Notes: generated from the sequence alone by a model not told the origin. Shown: positions 45,871 to 54,657, counted from the first letter of the stretch. The stretch: 64,000 nt of DNA from CAXTPV01 sp965276715 (GCA_965276715.1 OZ255622.1:3534001-3598000); one strand, 5' to 3'. Translations and numbers: made by a program.

Positions 45871-45930
45871 AGCAACCCCAGCCTGACTGGAACGCCCTGA
45901 GTTCCCGTCAGGCTGGGATAAGTTGCTCTA
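45868..45930. terminator. Long imperfect hairpin after the deaminase-like gene
   Basis: TAGAGCAAC...AGCCTGAC pairs with GTCAGGCT...GTTGCTCTA, with an inner GGAAC/GTTCC stem. It begins in the deaminase stop codon. There is no U-run, so intrinsic termination is uncertain. Confidence 0.5.
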
Positions 45931-45941
45931 CCTCACATGTT

Positions 45942-45992
45942 TCTAGAGCACGTTAGGCTGGCACGTTCCGGCCAGCCTGAACGTGCTCTAGA
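45942..45992. repeat. Near-perfect 51-base hairpin
   Basis: TCTAGAGCACGTTAGGCTGGC pairs with GCCAGCCTGAACGTGCTCTAGA-type right arm around ACGTTCCG. It covers the stop codon (45988-45990) of the decayed MFS gene and shares the TAGAGCA and AGCCTGA blocks with the hairpin at 45868, so the two are related elements. Confidence 0.7.
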
Positions 45993-46961
45993 CCTCGATC
46001 GGTTCCCGGATCACCATCGCATACGCCACCGCCGCCACCGCGGCGATCGCCGCACCCGCGAACAGCGCCAGCCGGAACGATCCCGTGTGCTGCACGATCA
46101 GCCCCGTCACCGTCGGTGCCAGCGCGCCGCCGACATAGCCGCCGGAATTCTGCACCGCTCCGATCGACGCCGTCAGCGACGCCGGCGCCGCGACCGGCGC
46201 CATCGCCCACGCGGTCGCGGTCGACACATAGATCAGGAACAGCGACGCCGAGAGGCAGCCGATCGCCAGCATGTTGCTCGCCAGGGTCGCCGTCAGCACC
46301 GTGAACAAGGCCGTCAGCAGCAGCGCCGCCGCCATTGGATACTTCCGGCTCTCGATCGGCGGGACCCCGCGCGCGACCAGCGCGTCCGCCAGCCGGCCGC
46401 CCACCAGGCTGCCCAGCACGCCGAACAGATACGGGATCGCCGCCACCCAGCCGGTGCGGGCGATGCTCATGTGCCGGTCCATCTCCAGATAGCCCGGAAG
46501 CCAGGCGTTGTAGATCCAGAGCACGTAGATGCAGCCGAAGAACCCGGCCACCATCCCCCAAATCGTGCGATAGCCGAACAGCGACCGCCACCGCGCCCAC
46601 GTCACCCGGCCGTCGTCCTCGGCCCCCAGCGAAGCCCGCTCCTCCTCGGTCAACGCGGCCTCGCCCGGATCGCGATGCGCCGAGAAAAAAACTGCCGCCA
46701 GCGCGAGCCCCGCGATCCCCATCAGCACGAACATCCAGCGCCACCCGCGCCGCGTAGAACGCGCCGAACCCGCCCACCATGCCGCCCAGCAGCGCCCCGC
46801 TTGCCACCAGTGGTCCGATCCTGACGCTCGCACTCCGAGCGTCAGGTGAATCGGCCCACCAGAACAAAGGGCGGTGGGCAAATCTGACGGCTCCTTCCGT
46901 CAGATTTTGCCACCAGCGCGAGCGCCGTGCGCTGCACCGTCCGGGTCCGCGTCGACGCCAT
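45988..46961 (-). pseudogene. Decayed MFS transporter (anion:cation symporter-like)
   Basis: Three pieces in three frames. The N-terminus from ATG 46961 (MASTRTRTVQRTALALVA) stops matching near 46906. Then about 90 bases of inverted repeats replace helices 1-4 or so. The next piece (GPLVASGALLGGMVGGFGAF) is in another frame, and after a shift near 46,740-46,760 the rest (GWRWMFVLMGIAGLALAAVF to IREPIEV) is intact to 45988. Normal family length is about 430 residues. The ATG overlaps the previous gene's stop by one base, so it was once part of that operon. Confidence 0.8.
46816..46915. repeat. Hairpin-rich scar inside the MFS pseudogene
   Basis: GACGCTCG-cactc-CGAGCGTC (about 46823-46843) and GGTGGGCAAATCTGACGG with CCGTCAGATTTTGCCACC (about 46872-46913), plus CCACC/GGTGG pairing between. 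The decamer CTGGTGGCAA (minus strand) occurs at both edges of the scar, which suggests insertion or recombination at a short direct repeat. Confidence 0.65.
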
Positions 46962-47359
46962 CACTCGAACGCGTAACGCAGCAGCACCGCGAGCCCCGCG
47001 CCGGTCAGCGCCCCGCCCAGCCACGCCGACAGACGTGCCCTGCGAAGCAGCGACGCGAGCCGCCCCGCATCCTGTCCGCGCGCCTGTTCCACCGCGACCA
47101 CCTGGGACTGCAGCGCCTCGATCCGCGCCCGCGCGCGCGCCAACGCCACCGCACCCAAATCGTCCGGCCGGCCCGGCGCGTCCGAACGCACCCGAAGAAA
47201 CACTTCCTTCAACGCCCCGCCCGACACGCCGCCGTGCCGGGCCCGCTGCTTGATCGCCTCCAGCGCCGACGCGGACGCACCCGGCTGGTCGTCGAGCGCG
47301 AGAGCCAGGATGTCGGCCAGGATCTTCACCTCGCGCGCATGCTGGGCGTCACCGTCCAT
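46961..47359 (-). CDS. Small helical protein with C-terminal membrane anchor, function unknown
   Basis: 132 residues, ATG 47359 with GAGGGGG upstream. VKILADILALALDDQPGASA and a central coiled-coil-like helix (LARARARIEALQSQVVAVEQ) end in one membrane segment (LGGALTGAGLAVLLRYAF). No family recognised. It resembles small tail-anchored structural proteins. Next to the MFS pseudogene and divergent from 47440. Confidence 0.65.
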   Translation of the reverse strand: MDGDAQHAREVKILADILALALDDQPGASASALEAIKQRARHGGVSGGALKEVFLRVRSDAPGRPDDLGAVALARARARIEALQSQVVAVEQARGQDAGRLASLLRRARLSAWLGGALTGAGLAVLLRYAFE

Positions 47360-47439
47360 AACGCACCCCCTCATGCGCCCCGAACCTGTCAGCCCGCCGC
47401 CACCCGTGCAATAAGCGCACGCCCACCAGACGACCGGAC

Positions 47440-48453
47440 ATGTTCGCGACCGACACCCAGTTCGCCCACGACCCGCTGCTCCGGACCGCGACCTGTGCCC
47501 GCACGCGACGCGCCTGCAACGCCGCACTCGCCGCCGGCCATCGCGCCGTCCTCCTGCTCGCCGATCACGCGACCATCGCCACCACCCTGCTCGCCTCCGT
47601 GACCCACGATCTCGCGGCCGCCGGCCGCGCCGTCCATCACGCGCCCGAACGCCTCGGCGCGGCCGATCTCGCCCATGCCGATCCCGGCATCGTGGTCGCG
47701 ATCGACCGCGCCGACACGCTGGCACGCCCGGCGCTGCTCGCCATCGACGCCCACCTGCGCGGCGCGAGCCCGACCCAGCTGCTCCTCGCGGGCCTCCCCG
47801 GCTTCCGCGCGCTGACCAGTGCGCCGGGCCTCTCGACGCTCCATTTCGCGCCGCTCGTCGTCCCGATGCCCGGCCTTCCCGACGCCGACGCCGCCGCCTA
47901 CCTCATCGCCCGCGGCGTCCGCCCCCGGCCGGCCGTCCTCCGTGCGGCCGGCGGCGACCCGCTTGCGCTCGATCGCCTGTCCGGCCGGCGTCTTCCGAGC
48001 CTGGCCTCCATCGCCGAGGCCCGGGGGCTCGCCCGTCTCCTCGACCGCCCCGTCCCCTTGCTGGGCGGTGGCATCGCGGTGGCCCTCGCCGCCGCCTTCG
48101 CGCTCGCGCCTTCGCTCGCCTGGCGCCAAGCCGCGCCGCCGCGCATGGCAACCTTCCACGCCCCGCTGGTGGGCGACGCACCGTCGGCCGGCACCGGCAC
48201 CGTCGGCGTCGAGACCACCGATCCGGCCGGGTCCGACTTCGGCGTCACCGTCGATCACGAGGACCCGGATCTCTTCGCCCCGCATCGCGTGGCGGCACGG
48301 GCCGGCGAGTCCCTCCAGGCGACGTATCGCCGCGTCTACCAGGGCCTCGCGGCTCCGCCCTTCGCCGCCATCCTCGCCGCCAATCCCGATCCGCCGGCGC
48401 GCGGGGCGCGGCTGGTCTTTCCGGCACCCGCCACCGGCTGGCCATCGCCCTGA
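47440..48453 (+). CDS. Predicted membrane protein with P-loop-like N-half and LysM-like tail, unknown
   Basis: 337 residues, ATG 47440. The N-terminal 200 residues resemble a degenerate ATPase of the GspA/ExeA kind (AVLLLADHATIATTLLASVT, GIVVAIDRADTLA, QLLLAGLPGF) but without a Walker A. One membrane helix (GGGIAVALAAAFALAPSLAW) follows at about 208-227, then a periplasmic tail whose end (AGESLQATYRRVYQGLAAPP then AILAANPDPPARG) has LysM-like shape. This suggests a peptidoglycan-linked envelope protein; no function can be named. Confidence 0.6.
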   Translation: MFATDTQFAHDPLLRTATCARTRRACNAALAAGHRAVLLLADHATIATTLLASVTHDLAAAGRAVHHAPERLGAADLAHADPGIVVAIDRADTLARPALLAIDAHLRGASPTQLLLAGLPGFRALTSAPGLSTLHFAPLVVPMPGLPDADAAAYLIARGVRPRPAVLRAAGGDPLALDRLSGRRLPSLASIAEARGLARLLDRPVPLLGGGIAVALAAAFALAPSLAWRQAAPPRMATFHAPLVGDAPSAGTGTVGVETTDPAGSDFGVTVDHEDPDLFAPHRVAARAGESLQATYRRVYQGLAAPPFAAILAANPDPPARGARLVFPAPATGWPSP

Positions 48454-48520
48454 CTCGGTTGCCTCCGCACGCGACGCAGGCAATTCTTCCGGCAACGCAT
48501 CCAGTGTCGGAAGGCAGCAC

Positions 48521-49336
48521 GTGACGTCGCGGAGGCAGACACCGTCCGGCCCGTCCACGCGTCGCGAGCCGGTCCTCCCCGTCCCCGGCTCCCCCTTCCG
48601 CGCCCGCGCGAGCCTCGCTTTGTCGTCACGCTCCGCGATCCGCGTCCGGCGCGGCGGCCTCGGCCTGTTCGCCGCTTGCGCCATCCTCGCGCACATGCTT
48701 GTCGTCGGCGCCATCGTCGCCGTGCCCGGTCTCTCCGCCCTTCTGCGCGGCCACCCCCCGCCGCCGCCGCCGGGCCAGGCCACCATCGAGCTCGTCATGT
48801 CCGACAACCCGAGCGTCGGCGGCAGCCATGCCGCCAAGGCAGCCCCGAGCCCGAAGCCGCCGCAGCCCCGACAGAGCCCTGTGCCGCCGGTGCTGGCCAG
48901 CCCCGACGCGCCCGATCATCTCTCGGCAGCCGACCAGCCCGTCCCCCAAGCCGACACCGCGAGGAACAATCCAGACGCCCAGGTCGAAGCGGCCGAGGTC
49001 CATCTCGATCCCGACGGCGGCGTCGGCGTGGGCCGCGTCACCGGCGACAACGTCGTCCCCGCGAGCCCCGACAGCGCCAACCTCAACAAGCCGCCGATCT
49101 ATCCGATCATCGCCCAGGAACGCGGCGAGCAGGGGGCGGTCGGCCTGATCGTCACTGTGGCCCCCGACGGCCACGCCGCCGCGGTCGATATCGCCTCGAG
49201 CTCCGGCTACAAGCTCCTCGACGACGAGGCCAGGCGCGCGGTTTCCCGCTGGCATTTCCGTCCCGAGATGCGGGACGGCCATCCGGTCCAGTCCATCTTC
49301 AACGAGGAAATCGACTACGACGGCGCCAGGCCGTGA
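48521..49336 (+). CDS. TonB-family energy transducer
   Basis: 271 residues if started at GTG 48521 (GGAAGG 5 bases upstream); TTG 48620 is an alternative that removes a 33-residue leader. Single membrane anchor (LGLFAACAILAHMLVVGAIV), a Pro-rich periplasmic spacer (PPPPPGQ, SPKPPQPRQSPVPPV), and a C-terminal TonB domain (GAVGLIVTVAPDGHAAAVDI, DEARRAVSRWHFRPEM). Couples proton motive force to outer-membrane receptors with ExbB/ExbD, which are not in this window. Confidence 0.87.
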   Translation: MTSRRQTPSGPSTRREPVLPVPGSPFRARASLALSSRSAIRVRRGGLGLFAACAILAHMLVVGAIVAVPGLSALLRGHPPPPPPGQATIELVMSDNPSVGGSHAAKAAPSPKPPQPRQSPVPPVLASPDAPDHLSAADQPVPQADTARNNPDAQVEAAEVHLDPDGGVGVGRVTGDNVVPASPDSANLNKPPIYPIIAQERGEQGAVGLIVTVAPDGHAAAVDIASSSGYKLLDDEARRAVSRWHFRPEMRDGHPVQSIFNEEIDYDGARP

Positions 49337-49475
49337 CCAGGGCTCTGCCCTGGACCCGTCGTGCGAATGCACGCCCATGGCGTGACGGGCAAGCGCCCCC
49401 GGACCCGCATGACCTTGAGTTATTGGCGGTCCAGGAGCCCGGCCCCTGGCGGGGCGCGGGGCGGAGCCCCGCTCT
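49337..49475. repeat. GC-rich double-hairpin intergenic repeat (copy 5, two inverted units)
   Basis: ACCAGGGCTCTGCCCTGG, then a diverged centre, GGGCAAGCGCCC, then the opposite unit with GGGCCGGGGACC-type core and GGGGCGCGGGGCGGAGCCCC. Fills the gap between the TonB-like gene and the channel gene. Confidence 0.8.
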
Positions 49476-49517
49476 GTCGCCGCGCCTTCGGCGCGAGACC
49501 AAAGCGCCGCACCCCTG

Positions 49518-50570
49518 ATGCCGCGCCGCACGACCTTGCCCGCCGCCGGTCTCGCCGCGCCCTCGATCCGCTATCTCGTGGGCGGCGTCCTGTTCGTCCT
49601 CGCCGTCGCGATCGCCGCCGTCGCCGCCTATGTCAGCCAGGGCTGGAGCCTCGGCGACGCGATCTACATGACCGTGCTCACCGTCTTCACCGTCGGCTAC
49701 GACGAGGTCGAGCCCGTCGCCACCCCGGCCTTGCGCATCATCACCATGGGCCTGATCGTGCTCGGCTGCACCGGCATGATCTTCCTCACCGGCGCGCTCG
49801 TCCAGTTCATCACGTTCCGCGGCTTCCAGGAGGTGCTCGGAACCCGCCGCATGAGGGGCCAGATCGAAAAGCTCGAGAACCACACCATCATCTGCGGCTT
49901 CGGCCGGATCGGCCGCATGCTCGCGCGCGACCTCGAGGCCGCCTCCGCTTCCTTCGTCGTCATCGAGGCCGACCCGGTCCGCTGCGCCGAGGTGCACGCC
50001 GCCGGCTTCCTCGCCGTCGAGGAGGACGCGACCGACGAGACGGCGCTGACCAACGCCGGCGTCCAGCGCGCCCGTGTGCTCGCGACCGCACTCCCCAACG
50101 ATGCCACCAACGTCTTCATCACCCTCTCGGCGCGCAGCCTGAACAAGAACCTCACCATCATCGCCCGCGGCGAGGCGCCCTCGACGGAGCGCAAGCTCAT
50201 CCAGGCCGGCGCCGACCACGTCATCCTGCCCGCCCATATTGGCGCCGACCGCATGGCCGAGCTCATCCTCTATCCCGCCACCGTCGAGATGGTCCGCAAG
50301 CCGCGGCGGATGCGCGAGATGGAGCAGGATCTCCACCGCCTCGGCCTCGAGCTCGCACTCGCCGTCGTCGAGGCCGGCAGCCTGCACGACGGCCGCACCA
50401 TCACCGAGGTCGAGCACGAAACCGGCTTCATCGTCGTCGCCGTCGAAACACCCGGCACCGAGGCCGCCGAACGCCCCGACCCGTCGCGCCGCCTGCAGCC
50501 GGGCGACGGCGTCACCCTGCTCGGCCGCGCCGGGCCCGTCCCCCTCACGTCGGGCTTCTCCCGCGTGTGA
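49518..50570 (+). CDS. K+ channel with RCK/TrkA domains
   Basis: 350 residues. Two membrane helices flank a pore loop with selectivity filter TVGYDEV (58-64); then an RCK NAD-binding Rossmann fold (HTIICGFGRIGRMLARDLEA) and a TrkA-C domain (about 260-345). This is the MthK/Kch-like two-helix ligand-gated design, a homotetramer in the inner membrane. Its stop overlaps the ydcF-like start (GTGA). Confidence 0.92.
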   Translation: MPRRTTLPAAGLAAPSIRYLVGGVLFVLAVAIAAVAAYVSQGWSLGDAIYMTVLTVFTVGYDEVEPVATPALRIITMGLIVLGCTGMIFLTGALVQFITFRGFQEVLGTRRMRGQIEKLENHTIICGFGRIGRMLARDLEAASASFVVIEADPVRCAEVHAAGFLAVEEDATDETALTNAGVQRARVLATALPNDATNVFITLSARSLNKNLTIIARGEAPSTERKLIQAGADHVILPAHIGADRMAELILYPATVEMVRKPRRMREMEQDLHRLGLELALAVVEAGSLHDGRTITEVEHETGFIVVAVETPGTEAAERPDPSRRLQPGDGVTLLGRAGPVPLTSGFSRV

Positions 50571-51373
50571 GCTTCATCGCCCTCAAGCTGCTCGAGGCCT
50601 GCCTCTGCCCGAGCACCATCATCCTCGCCGCCGCCATGGTGGGCTTCCTCCTGCGCCGGTCGCGCCATGCAAGCGCGGGCACCGTCCTGCTCGCGGCCTC
50701 GCTCGCCGTCCAGGCCGTCATCTTCGTCCTGCCCGTCGACATCTGGGTCCTCGCCCCGCTCGAGGACCGCATCCCGCGCCTCGTCCACCCGCCCGCGCGG
50801 GTCACCGGCATCGTCGTCCTCGGCGGCGCGGTGAACCAGGTCACCACCGAGGCGCGCGGCATCCCCTCGCTGAACGGCGCCGCCGAGCGCATGACCGACT
50901 TCGTGGCCCGCGCCCGGCAATATCCCGACGCCATCCTCGCCTTCACCGGCGGCTCCGGCCGCATCGTCAACGGCAACCTGACCGAAGCCGACGTCGCCCG
51001 CGCCCTGTTCGACCAGTTGGGGCTCGCCGGCCGCCCGATCACCTACGAGGGACGCAGCCGCACCACCCACGAGAACGCCATCGACCTCGCGCGCATCCTG
51101 CACCCGCAACCGGGCCAGACCTGGCTCCTGATCACCTCGGCCGACCACATGCCGCGTGCGATGGCCGAGTTCCGCGCCGCCGGCTGGCCGGTCGTCCCCG
51201 ATCCCGTCGCCTACAAGACCGCGCACAGCCTCGTGGCCAGCCTTTCCGGCGGCTTCCCCGACCGCCTCGGCCGCATCGACGAGGCGGCCCACGAATGGCT
51301 TGGCCTGGCAGCCACCCACCTATTCGTGCATCCCGCTCCGCTTGCATCGACGGGCCTCTCCGCGCGACCCTGA
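50567..51373 (+). CDS. YdcF-like DUF218 membrane protein
   Basis: 268 residues, GTG 50567 overlapping the channel stop. Two N-terminal membrane helices (about 10-30 and 38-58), then the DUF218 fold: TGIVVLGGAVN, FTGGSGRI, YEGRSRTTHENA and LLITSADHMPRAMAEFRAAG. The family is linked to envelope polymer metabolism; exact activity unknown. Confidence 0.9.
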   Translation: MSFIALKLLEACLCPSTIILAAAMVGFLLRRSRHASAGTVLLAASLAVQAVIFVLPVDIWVLAPLEDRIPRLVHPPARVTGIVVLGGAVNQVTTEARGIPSLNGAAERMTDFVARARQYPDAILAFTGGSGRIVNGNLTEADVARALFDQLGLAGRPITYEGRSRTTHENAIDLARILHPQPGQTWLLITSADHMPRAMAEFRAAGWPVVPDPVAYKTAHSLVASLSGGFPDRLGRIDEAAHEWLGLAATHLFVHPAPLASTGLSARP

Positions 51374-51416
51374 CCGCGCCGCGGCAGACGGCCACGAGAA
51401 CGAGGGGAACGAGACC

Positions 51417-53240
51417 ATGCCCGACACCATCCTGACCCAAGCTCCTCGCGTCACCGACGCCGAGCGCATCGTCGACGACTTCCTCTCCCGCCTCGACCAC
51501 GCCCTTTCGCGGCGCGACGTCCAGGCCGCGTCCCGCCTGTTCGCCGACCAATCCACCTGGCGCGATCTGGTCGCATTCACCTGGAACATCACCACCAGCG
51601 ACGGCCCGGCCGGCATCGCCGCCATGCTGGAGGCGACCCTCCCCACGACCAATCCAGGCGGCTGGCGACAGGACGACACGGCCTCCGAGTCCGACGGCGT
51701 CATCTCCGGCTGGTTCACCTTCGAGACCGGCGTCGCCCGCGGCCGCGGCCATGTCCGCCTCCGCGACGGGCTGTGCTGGACCCTGCTCACCACCATCACC
51801 GAACTCAAGGGCCACGAGGAACGCAGCGGCCGCACCCGCGAGACCGGCGTCGAGCACGGCATCCGCCAGGGCCGCCGGAGCTGGCTCGAGCAGCGCGAAC
51901 ACGAGCAGGCCACCCTCGGCGTCACCGAGCAGCCCTACGTGCTCGTCATCGGCGGCGGCCAGGGCGGCCTGGGGCTCGGCGCGCGCCTCAAGCGTCTCGG
52001 CGTCCCCACCATCATCGCCGACCAGCATCCGCGCCCCGGCGACCAGTGGCGCAGCCGCTACAAGTCGCTCTGCCTGCACGACCCGGTCTGGTACGACCAC
52101 ATGCCCTACCTGCCGTTCCCCGAGCACTGGCCGGTCTACGCCCCCAAGGACAAGATCGGCGACTGGCTCGAGATGTACGCCAAGGTGATGGAGCTCGATT
52201 GCTGGAACGCCACCACCTGCCGCAGCGCACGCTACGACGAGCAGGCGGGCGTTTGGACCGTCGAGCTCGACCGCGACGGCACCCACGTCACGCTGCGCCC
52301 CAAGCATCTCGTGCTCGCGACCGGCCTCTCCGGCGTCCCCGACATCCCATCCATCCCGGGCGCCGACACCTTCAAGGGCGTCAGCCACCACTCCAGCAAG
52401 CATCCCGGGGGCGCCGCCTACGCGGGCAAGAAGTGCGTCGTGATCGGCTCCAACAACTCCGCCCACGACATCTGCGCCGACCTTTGGGAGAACGGTGCCG
52501 ACGTCACCATGATCCAGCGCTCGTCGACGATGATCGCGCGCTCCGAGACCCTCTTCGAACTCACCACCGCGGCCCTCTACTCCGAGCCCGCGCTGGCCTC
52601 CGGCATCACCACCGACAAGGCCGACCTGCTGCACGCCTCCGTGCCCTATCGACTGATGGCCGAGTTCCACAAGCCGGCGACTGCCGCCATCCGCGAGCGC
52701 GACGCCCCCTTCTACGACCGGCTCCGCGCCGCCGGCTTCCAGCTCGATTTCGGCGACGACGGCTCCGGCCTGTTCATAAAATACGTCCGCCGCGGCTCCG
52801 GCTACTACATCGACGTCGGTGCCTCTGACCTCATCGCCGACGGCCATATCCATCTCGTCAGCGGCCACGCCATCACCCGGATCAGTGAAGACAGTGTCAT
52901 CCTCGACGACGGCACCGCGCTGCCGGCCGACCTCATCGTCTACGCCACCGGCTACGGCCCGATGAACGGCTGGGCCGCGCAACTGATTTCACAGGACGTC
53001 GCCGATCGCGTCGGCAAGGTCTGGGGCTACGGCAGCGGCACCACCAAGGACCCGGGACCGTGGGAGGGCGAATTGCGCAACATGTGGAAACCCACCCACC
53101 AGGCCGGTCTCTGGTTCCACGGCGGCAACCTGCACCAGTCCCGCCACTACTCGCTCTTCCTCGCGCTCCAGCTCAAGGCGCGCCTGGAAGGCATCCCGAC
53201 GCCGGTCCACGGCATGCAGGCGGTGCAGCATCTCAGTTAG
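51417..53240 (+). CDS. Flavin-dependent monooxygenase-like protein with N-terminal NTF2/SnoaL domain
   Basis: 607 residues, ATG 51417 with GAGGGG upstream. Residues 10-150 look like an NTF2-like/SnoaL cup (FLSRLDHALSRRDVQAASRL, FADQSTWRDLVAFTWNI). An FAD Rossmann motif VIGGGQGGLGLGARLKRLG (about 177-195), FMO-type HPRPGDQWRSRYKSLCLHDP, a NADP Rossmann motif VIGSNNSAHDICADL (about 341-355) and the C-terminal ATGYGPMNG follow. Matches group B flavin monooxygenases/YUCCA-like enzymes, oxygenating small organic substrates. Substrate unknown. Confidence 0.88.
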   Translation: MPDTILTQAPRVTDAERIVDDFLSRLDHALSRRDVQAASRLFADQSTWRDLVAFTWNITTSDGPAGIAAMLEATLPTTNPGGWRQDDTASESDGVISGWFTFETGVARGRGHVRLRDGLCWTLLTTITELKGHEERSGRTRETGVEHGIRQGRRSWLEQREHEQATLGVTEQPYVLVIGGGQGGLGLGARLKRLGVPTIIADQHPRPGDQWRSRYKSLCLHDPVWYDHMPYLPFPEHWPVYAPKDKIGDWLEMYAKVMELDCWNATTCRSARYDEQAGVWTVELDRDGTHVTLRPKHLVLATGLSGVPDIPSIPGADTFKGVSHHSSKHPGGAAYAGKKCVVIGSNNSAHDICADLWENGADVTMIQRSSTMIARSETLFELTTAALYSEPALASGITTDKADLLHASVPYRLMAEFHKPATAAIRERDAPFYDRLRAAGFQLDFGDDGSGLFIKYVRRGSGYYIDVGASDLIADGHIHLVSGHAITRISEDSVILDDGTALPADLIVYATGYGPMNGWAAQLISQDVADRVGKVWGYGSGTTKDPGPWEGELRNMWKPTHQAGLWFHGGNLHQSRHYSLFLALQLKARLEGIPTPVHGMQAVQHLS

Positions 53241-53290
53241 GACCAGGGCTCTGCCCTGGACCCGCCGGGGGCAGGCGCCCCCGGACCCGC
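53241..53290. repeat. GC-rich double-hairpin intergenic repeat (copy 6)
   Basis: ACCAGGGCTCTGCCCTGG followed by GGGGGCAGGCGCCCCC, directly after the monooxygenase stop and before hicB. This is the cleanest single unit in the window. Confidence 0.85.
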
Positions 53291-53295
53291 GTGAC

Positions 53296-53682
53296 TCAGG
53301 TGACCTTTTCCAGTCTCTCAAAGGCTGCATCGGCGAGGAATCGGGAGCGATTGGTCGATACTTGGTCGATCCGTTCGATCAGATCCTCCGGCAGCATCAC
53401 GTTGACCCGCACGTTTCGACGCGCGCGCGCCGGAAGATCGACCAGGAACCCGATCGCATCCCTGTTATGTTCATCGGCCGCGATAACGTCGAGCGAGGAC
53501 GGTTGCGGAAGCGCCTCGCCGTCGGCGATCATCGCTTCGACATGCATTTCCAAGGCCTCGCGCGCCATCGCTCGCGCCTCCTCGAGGCTGACGCCGGCGG
53601 TGACACATCCAGGAAAGTCGGGAAAATCGACGCCAAAATCACTGTCGGAATCCTTGCGCAGGAGCGCGATGTAGGCCGTCAT
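53296..53682 (-). CDS. hicB: HicB-family antitoxin
   Basis: 128 residues, ATG 53682. Partial RNase H-like fold typical of HicB (FGVDFPDFPGCVTAGVSLEE, ARAMAREALEMHVEAM) and a C-terminal ribbon-helix-helix-like DNA-binding end (VRVNVMLPEDLIERIDQVST). Neutralises HicA and represses the operon. Thirteen bases after hicA. Confidence 0.92.
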   Translation of the reverse strand: MTAYIALLRKDSDSDFGVDFPDFPGCVTAGVSLEEARAMAREALEMHVEAMIADGEALPQPSSLDVIAADEHNRDAIGFLVDLPARARRNVRVNVMLPEDLIERIDQVSTNRSRFLADAAFERLEKVT

Positions 53683-53695
53683 GCTGTTGCCTCGC

Positions 53696-53884
53696 TCAAG
53701 TCAGTTTCGTGCCCGCTTGTTTTTCGATGCTACGCAAGGTTCCCTTCGGCAAATATCGCTCGGGATGCGGCACCGTGACCCGTCCGGAGCGCGTCGCATG
53801 CTTGAACTGCCAATGACTTCCCCTCGTAATCACATGCCGCCAACCAGCCGCTTCGATCGCGCGGATCACCTCGCGGGAGTTCAT
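53696..53884 (-). CDS. hicA: HicA mRNA interferase toxin
   Basis: 62 residues, ATG 53884. Double-stranded-RNA-binding-like HicA fold with the catalytic His in TRGSHWQFKH, preceded by IRAIEAAGWRHV and followed by VTVPHPERYLPKGTLRSI. Cleaves mRNA during stress; inhibited by HicB encoded downstream. Its start codon lies in a palindrome. Confidence 0.93.
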   Translation of the reverse strand: MNSREVIRAIEAAGWRHVITRGSHWQFKHATRSGRVTVPHPERYLPKGTLRSIEKQAGTKLT

Positions 53885-53900
53885 GTGTATTTCTTACACA
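53884..53900. promoter_or_regulatory. Palindrome overlapping the hicA start
   Basis: TGTGTA-TTTCT-TACACA, perfect 6-base arms. It overlaps the hicA start codon and would let a HicB-type repressor block both transcription and initiation. Confidence 0.55.
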
Positions 53901-53934
53901 CAGACTTCAAGCAGGGCAATCGTTCCGTCGCTCG

Positions 53935-54657
53935 ATGATCGTCCAGGCCTGTCTCAACGGCGCGCGCCCGGCCGACTTCCACCCGGCATTGCCCACGTCG
54001 CCGGCGTCCCTGGCCGCCGATGCCGCCGCCTCCGTCGCCGCCGAAATCCATCTCCATCCGCGCGACGATGAGGGCCGGGAGACGCTCTCGCCCGACACCG
54101 TCGACCGCACCATCGCCGCCATCCGCCGCTCCTGTCCCGGCACCGCGATCGGCGTCTCCACCGGTGACTGGATCGAGCAGTCCCTGGAGCGGACCCTTGC
54201 CGCCATCGCGGCATGGCGCGAGCTGCCCGACTATGCTTCGGTCAATCTCTCCGAACCCGGCGCGCCCTCGGTCATGCACAGCCTGCGGCAACGAGGTCTC
54301 GGCATCGAGGCCGTCATTTCCACCGTCGCCGAGGCGCGGCTGATACTCGATCTTCGGCCCTTCATCCGGCCCTGGCGCATCCTGATCGAAATCGAGGAGC
54401 AGGACCCGCTCGAGGCTTGCGACGTTGCCGACCGCATCGAAACGACCTTGTCCGAAGCGGGCCTCCACGTCCCCCGGCTCCTGCATGGCGGCGACACCAC
54501 CATGTGGCCTTGCCTCGCGCATGCCTTCGAGCGGCGTCTCTCGACCCGCATCGGCCTCGAGGACGGCGACAAACTGCCCGACGGCTCGCTCGCCTCCGGC
54601 AACGCGGCACTCGTCGAGGCGGCGATCGCCCTGCGCACGCAAGTCCGGACCGCATGA
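53935..54657 (+). CDS. 3-keto-5-aminohexanoate cleavage enzyme family (BKACE, DUF849)
   Basis: 240 residues, ATG 53935. VQACLNGARPADFHPALPTS, EIHLHPRDDEGRETL (metal-binding His pair), YASVNLSEPGAPSVM and LLHGGDTTMW follow the BKACE pattern, but the protein is shorter than the usual 270-310. The family condenses beta-keto acids with acetyl-CoA using zinc. The ATGA overlap with the next (broken) DUF1349 gene shows they were an operon. Confidence 0.83.
   Translation: MIVQACLNGARPADFHPALPTSPASLAADAAASVAAEIHLHPRDDEGRETLSPDTVDRTIAAIRRSCPGTAIGVSTGDWIEQSLERTLAAIAAWRELPDYASVNLSEPGAPSVMHSLRQRGLGIEAVISTVAEARLILDLRPFIRPWRILIEIEEQDPLEACDVADRIETTLSEAGLHVPRLLHGGDTTMWPCLAHAFERRLSTRIGLEDGDKLPDGSLASGNAALVEAAIALRTQVRTA

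Noticed and set aside
46842..47024. Minus-strand 60-codon frame next to the MFS relic
   Set aside because: It is the relic N-terminus of the MFS gene read into its hairpin scar, not an independent gene.
53241..53290. Intergenic repeat as a rho-independent terminator
   Set aside because: Strong hairpins but no T-run on either strand, and the same element occurs inside operons and over start codons.
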